From NCBI GenBank assembly GCA_023432805.1, contig JAEYUG010000056.1:1-19760 (forward strand): 19,760 nt of DNA, given 5' to 3'. Each line of letters opens with the position of its first letter. Position 1 is the stretch's first letter. Source of the stretch: Bacteroidota bacterium. Lineage in GTDB: Bacteria; Bacteroidota; Ignavibacteria; SZUA-365. A model generated the notes under the pieces. It had not been told where the DNA came from, searched no databases, and saw only the letters and a program-made list of their open reading frames with translations. Shown one piece after another: positions 8,042 through 15,455 of the stretch. A program made the translations under genes and the position numbers.

Positions 8042-10149
8042 TGATGCACACGCCGCAATCGATAACCATGAACAGCATTCACCTCCGCGTCCGTCCACTC
8101 CTTGGCATCACTCTGCTGAGCGCAGCGATGCTGATGACCGCTCCCAGCTTCCTCATCGCACAGCAACGTGGTCAGAAGCCCCAGCGGACGGCGGCGACGC
8201 CGTCCGCACGTACAAACCAGACCCCGATGTCGATCGCCGCATCGGGTCCTCGAGGCATCTACATTTCCTGTGGAACCCTGGTCGCATCTGCCGTGCATCC
8301 CGTCGGTGATACCGTCGGCTACCGCATCGAACGCCGCGTGCAGCGGGGCACCTGGTCACCGCTTGCGGATCTCTCGTCAGTCGCCTCCCTGACCGAACTG
8401 CGCTCGCGCATCGGAACGCAGCCGATCGATGACGCCGTGCGTCGCATGAAACTTCAGAATCCCGAGGAATTCTGGAAGGCGCTCGTCGCCGCACCACGGC
8501 TCGAGAAGATCCTCATCACACCCGAGCGTGCGACACTCGAGGCGCTCGGTCTGCTCTACTGCGACACCACGGTGGTGAAGGGCACGATCTACGAATATCG
8601 CGTATCCATGCTGCTCGCCTCCGGCAAGACCGCACGTGCGAGGGAAAGTGGACCTGTCACCGCGGGCGCGCCCTGGCCGATGGCGTCGATGACCGTCTCG
8701 CAGACCGAAGAAACGGATAGCTCGGTCCGAATTACTTGGACGGCTCCAGCTCCGCGTCCCATGCCGTCGAAGGTGACGGTCCATCGCCGCATGACCGGCC
8801 AGGAAGACTTCCGCCCGTCGTCGCGGCCTGCCTCGATCTGGAAGAGCGGTGACAGCGTCTACTGCACCATCCTCGAAAAGAACCTCAATCCCAGCCAGCA
8901 GTACGAATTCTACGCCGTGCCTGAGGATTTTTTCGGCAATGCGGGCGCTGCCTCGCACACGGCGTCGGTGTACACGGTCAACTATGCGCGCCTGCCGATG
9001 CCGCAGAATCTGCGTACCGAACAGGATACCTTCGGCATCCGGCTGTCGTGGACGACCGACATCTCCGAACACCTGATCGCCACGCGCATCTACCGGAGCC
9101 TGCAGCACGACACGGGCTTCGTGCTCGTCGCCGAGGTTCCTGCGACGGAGGCGTCGTGGCTCGATGGAGGAGCGGTCGGCATGACACGCTACTTCTACAA
9201 GCTCACGACGCTCACGTACAACAACCATGAGTCCCAGCGCACCGGTGCCATCTTCGGCTTCGGGCGTTCGCCGATTCCACCCGCTACTCCGCAGGGCTTC
9301 TCCGCCAGGCCGATGAAGGGCGGCGTGACGATGCAATGGAACCACAACGCGGAACCCGACATCGCGGGATACTATGTCTGCCGTGCGGAGTCGGAGATGG
9401 ATTCGCTTGTTGTCATCTCCCCGCTCGTGACCGACACCGTCTTTGTCGACACAAGCAATACGCTCAATGCCCTCACCCAGTACCGCTACGCTGTGCTCGC
9501 CGTCAACCACAGCCAGTTGCGCAGCGGATTCTCGAATGCGGAAATCGTCCGCGCCCAGATCGCCACCGATCCCGCCCCACCCCGCTCCCTGTATGCGCGT
9601 GCGGGCGAGACGAGCATCTCCCTGAACTGGAACGATCCTCGTACCTACGATGAATCCGTGCTCGGCTATGTCGTCTACCGGGCGGAACGCACCGGCGGCA
9701 AGGATCCCGTCTTCGCACCGATCGCGCGCATGGTCGGAGATCCCGAGCGCACGTCTCATCTCGACAGCACGATTGTTCCTGGCAGGATGTATCTGTACGC
9801 AGTCGCTTCAGTGGACCTCCTCGGTGCCGAGGGCAAACGTACCGCCGCCGTGGAAGCCCGCGTTCGTGTTGACGTCCCCCTCCCGCCTGCCGATCTGCGC
9901 GCGTCGACCGTGGATGCTCACGTACGTCTGGAGTGGAGCGAAGCTCTCGTCGACGACCTCGCCGGGATCACCGTCTATCGCGCCGAGAGAGGTCGCGATG
10001 CGAAGAAGCTCGCGACTCTCCCCGCATCGTCGAGCGAGTACATCGACAAATCCGTCAAGAGCGGAACGGTGTACTACTACTCCCTCTCGAGCACGAACCG
10101 GAAGAATATCGAAAGCGCCCGCAGTGACGAGGTGTGGGCTACACCCTGA
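8041..10149 (+). CDS. Exported protein with about five fibronectin type III domains
   Basis: A 702-aa product. A signal peptide ends near FLIA/QQ (about residue 41 from ATG 8041); the in-frame ATG 8068 (MNSIHLRVRPLL) gives a more standard signal, so the start is uncertain. Residues ~60-210 form a unique region with an EEFWKAL helix. FN3-type domains follow at about 211-317, 318-410, 412-508, 510-610 and 612-702, each with P..L......I.L.W...DI.GY.VYR-like cores and a late Y.Y.v.a.d signature. No C-terminal sorting domain of the type IX system is evident. FN3 arrays usually act as spacers or in protein and carbohydrate binding. The first ATG overlaps the TGA of the giant-protein gene, which suggests translational coupling and a shared role at the cell surface. 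There is no catalytic domain. Confidence 0.8.
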   Translation: MMHTPQSITMNSIHLRVRPLLGITLLSAAMLMTAPSFLIAQQRGQKPQRTAATPSARTNQTPMSIAASGPRGIYISCGTLVASAVHPVGDTVGYRIERRVQRGTWSPLADLSSVASLTELRSRIGTQPIDDAVRRMKLQNPEEFWKALVAAPRLEKILITPERATLEALGLLYCDTTVVKGTIYEYRVSMLLASGKTARARESGPVTAGAPWPMASMTVSQTEETDSSVRITWTAPAPRPMPSKVTVHRRMTGQEDFRPSSRPASIWKSGDSVYCTILEKNLNPSQQYEFYAVPEDFFGNAGAASHTASVYTVNYARLPMPQNLRTEQDTFGIRLSWTTDISEHLIATRIYRSLQHDTGFVLVAEVPATEASWLDGGAVGMTRYFYKLTTLTYNNHESQRTGAIFGFGRSPIPPATPQGFSARPMKGGVTMQWNHNAEPDIAGYYVCRAESEMDSLVVISPLVTDTVFVDTSNTLNALTQYRYAVLAVNHSQLRSGFSNAEIVRAQIATDPAPPRSLYARAGETSISLNWNDPRTYDESVLGYVVYRAERTGGKDPVFAPIARMVGDPERTSHLDSTIVPGRMYLYAVASVDLLGAEGKRTAAVEARVRVDVPLPPADLRASTVDAHVRLEWSEALVDDLAGITVYRAERGRDAKKLATLPASSSEYIDKSVKSGTVYYYSLSSTNRKNIESARSDEVWATP

Positions 10150-10166
10150 GAGATCGACCTGCCTGA

Positions 10167-10206
10167 AACGACGAAGGGTGGACCAAGCGGTCCACCCTTC
10201 GTCGTT
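10167..10206. terminator. Strong bidirectional terminator between convergent genes
   Basis: A perfect 18-bp inverted repeat (AACGACGAAGGGTGGACC, 10167-10184, and its complement, 10189-10206) closes an AAGC loop. It lies 17 bases after the plus-strand stop at 10149 and 13 bases after the minus-strand stop at 10220. The symmetric arms and convergent genes fit a terminator that works in both directions, although the flanking T/A tracts are short. Confidence 0.85.
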
Positions 10207-10219
10207 GTGCCTCCGAAAA

Positions 10220-10987
10220 CTACTTGAGTTCGACCGTCCCGATGTCCGTCACCGCACCAACTGTCACGACGACACCGGTCTTTGTGGCCGTGAGATTGAG
10301 TGCATTGCGGATCTCGACGTCGTAGGAGCCTGCGGGTAGGAAGCCCGCGACGAATTCACCGGTAAGGGGATCGGCAATCGCAGACGTGATCACCGTGCCG
10401 CCCTGTGTCACTGTCGCGACAGGCACGTCGAGAACGTTCGAGACCTTGCCCTTGATCGCACCCGTCGCGGGCTTGGCCACGACGCGGATGGTGGGCTTGA
10501 GCTTGTACTCGCCGTTGCCGGTGACCGTCACTGATTTCGCAACGTCGAAGTCGAGGACGAGCTCGACGGTCGTACCTGCGACGATGTCGAAATTGTGCGT
10601 CAACTTGAGTCCCGTTTCATCGCCGCTCGGAATCGTCAGCGGCTTGGTCACACCGTCGACCACGACCTCGGCCTTCGTGACCATGAGGCGGATCTGCGTG
10701 TACTTGCCGGCGCCAAGTTCCTTGTCGCCGATGAGCATCGCGCTGCCATTGTTCCATTCAAGAAGATCGATGGTCACCGGTGCGGCGTTGACCGCGATCC
10801 ACGTGCCGTCAATGTGCGCCTCGATCGTCGAGAATGTGATGTTCACCTTCTCGATGCCTGCAAGCGGCGCATCGGCCATGTACATCTTTAGGCGTCCAGT
10901 TGTTGCCGGCGATGACGTGTCATCAGAGCAGCCCGACGCGAAGACCATGAGCGCGACGGCGAGGAAGGAAGAAATGAGGGATTTCAT
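10220..10987 (-). CDS. DUF4382-type lipoprotein with a carboxypeptidase-regulatory-like C-terminus
   Basis: A 255-aa product starting at ATG 10987, which has an AGGAG 8 bases upstream; a GTG at 10996 is in frame but overlaps that site. The signal peptide ends in a lipobox (FASGC, Cys20), so it should be a lipid-anchored periplasmic or surface protein. Residues ~30-175 match what I know of DUF4382: an MYMADAPLAGIEKVNITF start, a W.......IDLL centre, and a G.YTQIRLMV...V.V strand set. Residues ~178-255 form a carboxypeptidase-regulatory-like sandwich (GAIKGKV......V....PLTGEFVAGFLPAGSYDVEI). The function of DUF4382 is unknown; such proteins are common in Bacteroidota. The gene follows the small outer-membrane protein gene on the same strand after a 67-base gap, so the two may be cotranscribed. 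Confidence 0.85.
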   Translation of the reverse strand: MKSLISSFLAVALMVFASGCSDDTSSPATTGRLKMYMADAPLAGIEKVNITFSTIEAHIDGTWIAVNAAPVTIDLLEWNNGSAMLIGDKELGAGKYTQIRLMVTKAEVVVDGVTKPLTIPSGDETGLKLTHNFDIVAGTTVELVLDFDVAKSVTVTGNGEYKLKPTIRVVAKPATGAIKGKVSNVLDVPVATVTQGGTVITSAIADPLTGEFVAGFLPAGSYDVEIRNALNLTATKTGVVVTVGAVTDIGTVELK

Positions 10988-10995
10988 GTTGCACA

Positions 10996-11000
10996 CTCCT
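10996..11000 (-). promoter_or_regulatory. Ribosome binding site of the DUF4382 lipoprotein gene
   Basis: On the minus strand AGGAG lies 8 bases before ATG 10987. This fixes the start and excludes the overlapping in-frame GTG at 10996. Confidence 0.7.
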
Positions 11001-11054
11001 GTTGGTGCTTACTGTAAGGTGTCGTTATCCGATGAATAGAACGGTCGATACGTC

Positions 11055-11603
11055 TTAGGGATAGAAGCGGATGCCGACAGCCGGCATGATGTCGAACCCG
11101 AATCCTGGTGCGATACCGATCACGGGATCGATTTCGAGGAAGATGTCCAGCGGCGTGTTGCGGGGAATGATGTTCAAGCCGAACACTCCCTTGACGGCGA
11201 ACACCGGGGAATCGTCGTCGTGATAGTACCAGTATTCCTTCTTGTTTTTGTTGCTGTAGCGTACAAACCAGTAGCTCCCGCGCTCCCCGAATCCCACGAT
11301 GCCACCTATGCCCGCGTACAGGCTTACGATCCGCGAATTGAATGCATCGTTGAAGTGCCACAGATAATCGGCGTGGATGTGGGGATTTCCGACGTAGGAA
11401 TGTCCGATAGCGACATCCCACGAATTTTCACGACTCGTCCATATTCGTGCTGAAACCGCCGTCGGTTCTCCGACCGAGAATCCGATGCCGAAGCTGCGGC
11501 CCATCGGACCCTGTGCCTGCGCGTGTGGTGTGATCGTAGCCAGAAGACCGGCCGACAGCATGATTGCTGTCAGCACCCTGCGTGCTGCCATCTGTGGTGT
11601 CAT
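11055..11603 (-). CDS. Small outer-membrane beta-barrel-like protein
   Basis: A 182-aa product. The signal peptide (about 1-30) ends TPHAQA/QGPMG. The mature part starts GRSFGIGFSVGEPTAVSARIW, which resembles the first hairpin of small barrel proteins. It continues with alternating strands, an Asp/Tyr/Lys-rich loop (KNKKEYWYYHDDD, about 120-132) and late Gly-rich strands ending GIRFYP. A barrel of about eight strands would fit the length; this is inferred from the residue pattern alone. There is no catalytic motif. ATG 11603 is used; ATG 11591 also fits, and neither has a good ribosome binding site. The gene lies between smc upstream and the DUF4382 gene downstream on the same strand, and probably has its own promoter in the 143-base gap after smc. 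Confidence 0.75.
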   Translation of the reverse strand: MTPQMAARRVLTAIMLSAGLLATITPHAQAQGPMGRSFGIGFSVGEPTAVSARIWTSRENSWDVAIGHSYVGNPHIHADYLWHFNDAFNSRIVSLYAGIGGIVGFGERGSYWFVRYSNKNKKEYWYYHDDDSPVFAVKGVFGLNIIPRNTPLDIFLEIDPVIGIAPGFGFDIMPAVGIRFYP

Positions 11604-11717
11604 GATGATGGATGTGGTTGTTGATGAACGTCAATGCACCCTGAATATACGACCGCGCATGAAGCTATGTTCCCATGCGCGCGCAACACGGACGTGCTCG
11701 CCGAAATGGACCTGGTG

Positions 11718-11743
11718 AGGAACGACGAGGACGTCCGTCCTCC
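11718..11743. terminator. Repeat-like hairpin just after smc
   Basis: GAGGAC (11727-11732) pairs with GTCCTC (11737-11742) around a 4-base loop, beginning 4 bases after the smc stop codon on the minus strand. It lacks a clear T-tract. The enclosing 26 bases match 26-51 at 23 positions. A terminator or RNA 3'-end hairpin for smc is the likeliest role. Confidence 0.45.
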
Positions 11744-11746
11744 GAC

Positions 11747-14700
11747 TCAGTTCTGAGTGAAGCGCCCGATGTTGTCTGTCTCGAAATTCACCGCTACGAT
11801 CTTCGAAACGCCTTCCTCCTCCATCGTGACCCCGTAGAGCGTGTCGGCCGCGGCCATCGTGCGCTTGTTGTGCGTGACAACAATGAACTGCGTGTTGGCC
11901 GAGAAGCGACGGATGATGCGGATGAACCGGTCGATGTTCGCATCGTCGAGTGGCGCGTCGACTTCGTCGAGGATGCAGAAGGGACTCGGCTTGACCAGAT
12001 AGATCGCAAACAGAAGCGCAATTGCCGTCAAGGTCTTCTCACCACCCGAGAGCATGTCGATGGAGTGGGGACGTTTGCCTCGCGGCTTGGCCATGATGTC
12101 GATCTTGGCTTCGAGGGGATCGTTCGACTCCTCCAGCGTGAGATCCGCCTCGTCCCCTTCGTCGAACAGTGATTTGAAGATCGAGATGAAGTTCTCGCGC
12201 ACCTGCGTAAACGTCTCGGTGAACTTCTGCTGAGCGGTCTCGTTGATCTCCTGGATCGTGTCGCGCAACGTCTGTTGCGACTCGAGCAGATCCTGCCGCT
12301 GGGTGGTCAGAAGATCGAAGCGCTCCTTCTCCTTCTTCCACTCCTCGAACGCGAGTGGATTGACAAGCCCGAGCGTCTTGAGCTTGATGCGAAGATCCTG
12401 GATTTCATCCCGAGCCTGCCCGAGGTCGAACACATCATCCTCGCTCAATTCCTGCCGCACGAGTATCATCTCGTAGTCGTCGCGAGCGTGCTGCTCGAGC
12501 ATCTCGATCTTCTGTCGGATCTCGCTGATCTTCAATTCCATCTCGTGCACCAGCGCGACCGTCTGATTGTGCTTCACTCGATCGTCGTGCAACGTCCGCT
12601 CGAGACGCTCGGCTTCGGTGCGTCGTTCGGTCAGCTCTGCTTCGATCGCACGCACACCAGCGTCTTGTTCGGTGCGCAGCTCGCGCAGATGCACAAGTGA
12701 TGCACCGAGTCGTGCAATCTCCACAGCCAGCGCCGCCGCAGTTTCCTGTGCGTGCACGATCTCCTGTTCGGCCCGCTCATACGTGGCCTGCGTCTCTGCC
12801 TGCGACCGCGTCAGCCGCTCGAATTCGTTGCGCAGATTCTGTATCTCACCCCGTTTCTGCACCACGGCGACCGTGCTCGCACTGAGCTCCTCGTTGCTGT
12901 GATTGTACAGCCGCTCGAGTTCGACCAGCACGCCGCTCTCGGCGTCGACTTCCGATTCGACATTGCTCTGCTGTACGCGAACCTCCTCGATGCGCGGTGC
13001 GAGTTCGCTCGACCGGATCTCCAGTTCCGCATACTCGCCGGAGAGCGCACCGCGTTCGCCTGCATTCTTCGAAATGATCCGCTCGAATTTCTCGACCTCG
13101 AACATCATCTGCGCCACGCGACGTTCGTGTGCAGACAGATCCTGTTGCGTTTGCTTCATCGCCTCCGCATAGCGACGCAGATCTATGTCGGCATACTCGA
13201 AGTTCTTCTCTTCGAGCACTTCCTGATTCTCGACAAGCTTCACCTTCAGCTCGGCGACGTCCGCATTCAGACGCGCGATCTGATCCTTCTTGCCGATCAG
13301 ACCTCCCTCCTCCTGTCCGTGGCTCCCGCCGCGCACCACGCCGTGCACGTCGAAAATGTCACCGCCCAGCGTCACGCAGCGCACCTGGGGATACTCACGC
13401 ATGCATGCACCAGCCACCTCCGCATCGCGAACAATCAACGTGTGATGCAGGAGGAACTGGAAGAGATCATTGTATGTCGCATCGTAGCGCACCAGGTCGA
13501 TCGCCCATCCGATCACACCGTCACCGGCGATCGGAAACGGTGCGGCCGCCATCTGCGGCACGCGCGACAGACAGACGAATGTCGCCTTGCCCTTCCGGTT
13601 GTCACGGAGATTCGCCAATCCGCTGAGCGCTTCGGGCACGTCGTTGACGAGAATGTAGTGCGCCGCGTCGCCCAGTGCCGCTTCGATGGCTACACGAAGA
13701 TCGTCGCGCGTATTCACGGAGTCCGCAACGGTGCCATAGCGTGACGAACTCCAATCGCGGCTGCGCAGCAGATGCTGCACGCTTTCGCTGTAGCCTTCGA
13801 GACGATCGACGAGCCCGGTCAGAAAGTCGATCCGTGTCATCTTCTCACCGATCTGTCCCTGCAATTCAAAGGCACGATTCTGCAGGGCATCGATGTCAAC
13901 ACGCAGGCTCTGCTTTTTCTCCTCCATCGCATGAAAGGCACGCTCGGCCTCGAGCACGGTTTCGCCGAGCACCGCCTGCCCTGCATCCTGTTCTGCAAGC
14001 TGTCCCCGCATCGCGTCCAGATTCCGCTTCGCCTCGTCCTCTTCGGCCAGCAGCTTTGCAAGCGTGGCGTCGATGGCTTCCATGCGTGCATTGATCCTGT
14101 CGGCATCATTTGACAGCCGCGACAGTTCCTGCATGAACTCCATGCGTCGAGTCTGACGTGCCTGCGCGGCAACCTTCTTGTGTGCGACTTCATCCTCGAG
14201 CGCAACATGTGCCGCACGACGTTCCTGATTCTTCGCCTCGAGTGTTCCGAGCTCCTCCGACAGTGCCTCGAGTTCCGTTGTCAGCGAGGTCTTCGAACGT
14301 TCGAGTTCGTCGAGCCGCTCGTCCGCGGTCAGCCGCGCCTCCGTCATCCGCTCGACCGTCCGCTCCAGTGCGAGTTTCCGCTCCTCACTCACACGTTGAT
14401 TTTGTTCATCGCTGTTGATGCGCGACACTAGATCACCAAATGTTCGCCGCGCCGCCTCGAGCTTGTCCTCGATATCACGTTCGTCCGCGCGTTGTGCTTG
14501 GAGGAGCGCCTCTTCATGCTCGAGCTGCCCCGACGATGTCTCGCGCTCTTCGAGCGCGACGCCCACCCGCTGCTCGAGCGGTTCGAGGCGCAGCACGAGA
14601 TTGGTATAATCCCGCTGCAGCACGTCGATCTCCAACGCACGCAGACGCTCGTTGTATTCATTGTACCGCTCGGCCTTTTTCGCCTGGCGGTTCAGCGAAT

Positions 14701-15307
14701 TGACAGCCTTCGAGACCTCTGCGATGATGTCGTCCACGCGCAGCATGTCACCTTCGACATCCGTCAGCTTGCGCAATGCTTCCTTGCGGCGCGCCTTGTA
14801 CTTGGTCACACCGGCAGCTTCCTCGAAGAGCCGGCGGCGTTCCTCGACCTTGTCGCTGAGGATCGTCTCGACCATCTTCAGCTCGATCACCGAATACGCG
14901 TTCGAGCCCATCCCCGTATCCATGAACAGCGAGACAATATCCTTGAGACGACACGGTACCTTGTTGAGCAGATACTCGCTGTCACCCGAACGATACACAC
15001 GACGTGTGATCGTCAGCTCGTTGTAGTCAAGCGGCAGCACGCCCTTGTTGTTCTGGATCGTCAACGACACTTCCGCCAGCCCGATCGGCTTGCGCACCTT
15101 GGTGCCGTTGAAGATCACATCCTCCATTTTATCCGACCGCAGCGTCGAATACCGCTGCTCGCCGAGTGACCATCGGAGCGCATCGACAATATTCGTCTTG
15201 CCACACCCATTGGGACCCACGATCGCCGTGACACCATCGTTGAGCACGATGCTGGTCTTGTTGGCAAACGATTTGAAACCGAAGATATCGAGCTTGCTGA
15301 GATACAT
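11747..15307 (-). CDS. smc: Chromosome segregation ATPase Smc
   Basis: A 1,186-aa product, the usual Smc length and complete at both ends. An N-terminal ATPase half carries Walker A GPNGCGKT (residues 31-38) and the following ALRWSLGEQ block. Long heptad-rich coiled coils flank a hinge at about 520-670, which contains the VRGGSHGQEEGGLIGKK segment near its end. The C-terminal half carries the signature LSGGEKTLTAIALLFAIYL (about 1085-1104), Walker B FCILDEVDAPLDD (about 1106-1118) and the switch VVTHNKRTM. Smc dimers, with ScpA and ScpB, load at ParB-parS and hold the chromosome arms together. Neither scp gene is in the window, but a parS-like site lies at 19445. The start ATG 15307 matches the conserved family N-terminus MYL.KL.I.GFKSFA; no Shine-Dalgarno is visible. 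Confidence 0.97.
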   Translation of the reverse strand: MYLSKLDIFGFKSFANKTSIVLNDGVTAIVGPNGCGKTNIVDALRWSLGEQRYSTLRSDKMEDVIFNGTKVRKPIGLAEVSLTIQNNKGVLPLDYNELTITRRVYRSGDSEYLLNKVPCRLKDIVSLFMDTGMGSNAYSVIELKMVETILSDKVEERRRLFEEAAGVTKYKARRKEALRKLTDVEGDMLRVDDIIAEVSKAVNSLNRQAKKAERYNEYNERLRALEIDVLQRDYTNLVLRLEPLEQRVGVALEERETSSGQLEHEEALLQAQRADERDIEDKLEAARRTFGDLVSRINSDEQNQRVSEERKLALERTVERMTEARLTADERLDELERSKTSLTTELEALSEELGTLEAKNQERRAAHVALEDEVAHKKVAAQARQTRRMEFMQELSRLSNDADRINARMEAIDATLAKLLAEEDEAKRNLDAMRGQLAEQDAGQAVLGETVLEAERAFHAMEEKKQSLRVDIDALQNRAFELQGQIGEKMTRIDFLTGLVDRLEGYSESVQHLLRSRDWSSSRYGTVADSVNTRDDLRVAIEAALGDAAHYILVNDVPEALSGLANLRDNRKGKATFVCLSRVPQMAAAPFPIAGDGVIGWAIDLVRYDATYNDLFQFLLHHTLIVRDAEVAGACMREYPQVRCVTLGGDIFDVHGVVRGGSHGQEEGGLIGKKDQIARLNADVAELKVKLVENQEVLEEKNFEYADIDLRRYAEAMKQTQQDLSAHERRVAQMMFEVEKFERIISKNAGERGALSGEYAELEIRSSELAPRIEEVRVQQSNVESEVDAESGVLVELERLYNHSNEELSASTVAVVQKRGEIQNLRNEFERLTRSQAETQATYERAEQEIVHAQETAAALAVEIARLGASLVHLRELRTEQDAGVRAIEAELTERRTEAERLERTLHDDRVKHNQTVALVHEMELKISEIRQKIEMLEQHARDDYEMILVRQELSEDDVFDLGQARDEIQDLRIKLKTLGLVNPLAFEEWKKEKERFDLLTTQRQDLLESQQTLRDTIQEINETAQQKFTETFTQVRENFISIFKSLFDEGDEADLTLEESNDPLEAKIDIMAKPRGKRPHSIDMLSGGEKTLTAIALLFAIYLVKPSPFCILDEVDAPLDDANIDRFIRIIRRFSANTQFIVVTHNKRTMAAADTLYGVTMEEEGVSKIVAVNFETDNIGRFTQN

Positions 15308-15359
15308 GTTCTATGATGAAGGAAGGATGACCATGAAAAGACATCTGCGGATCGCACAC

Positions 15360-15409
15360 CGCACCACTCCGCGGAAGCCCCGCACATCGCACCACACCGC
15401 GGAAGCCCC
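15360..15409. repeat. Two direct repeats of 22 bp, 28-bp period, upstream of smc
   Basis: CGCACCAC(T/A)CCGCGGAAGCCCC occurs at 15360-15381 and 15388-15409, with one mismatch in 22. Each copy contains the palindrome CCGCGG. They lie in the 148-bp gap between the GH2-like gene and smc, 53 to 102 bases before the smc start, where an operator or leader element could sit. I know of no match to a named element. Confidence 0.7.
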
Positions 15410-15455
15410 ACCGGCGCTGCCTTGATGAAACGACGGCATCAGGGATGAACGCAGT

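Noticed and set aside
8377..9759. 460-codon minus-strand open frame
   Set aside because: Antisense shadow of the FN3 gene; the plus-strand frame has clear repeated domains.
11644..11672. TATATT on the minus strand as a -10 box for the small barrel gene
   Set aside because: The hexamer 17 bases upstream (GAACAT) does not resemble a -35 box, so the promoter cannot be placed with confidence.
12752..13744. 330-codon plus-strand open frame
   Set aside because: Antisense to smc coiled coil and hinge; no recognisable features.
15360..15409. CRISPR array reading of the tandem repeats
   Set aside because: Only two copies with a 6-base spacer; CRISPR spacers are about 30 bases, and no cas gene is present.
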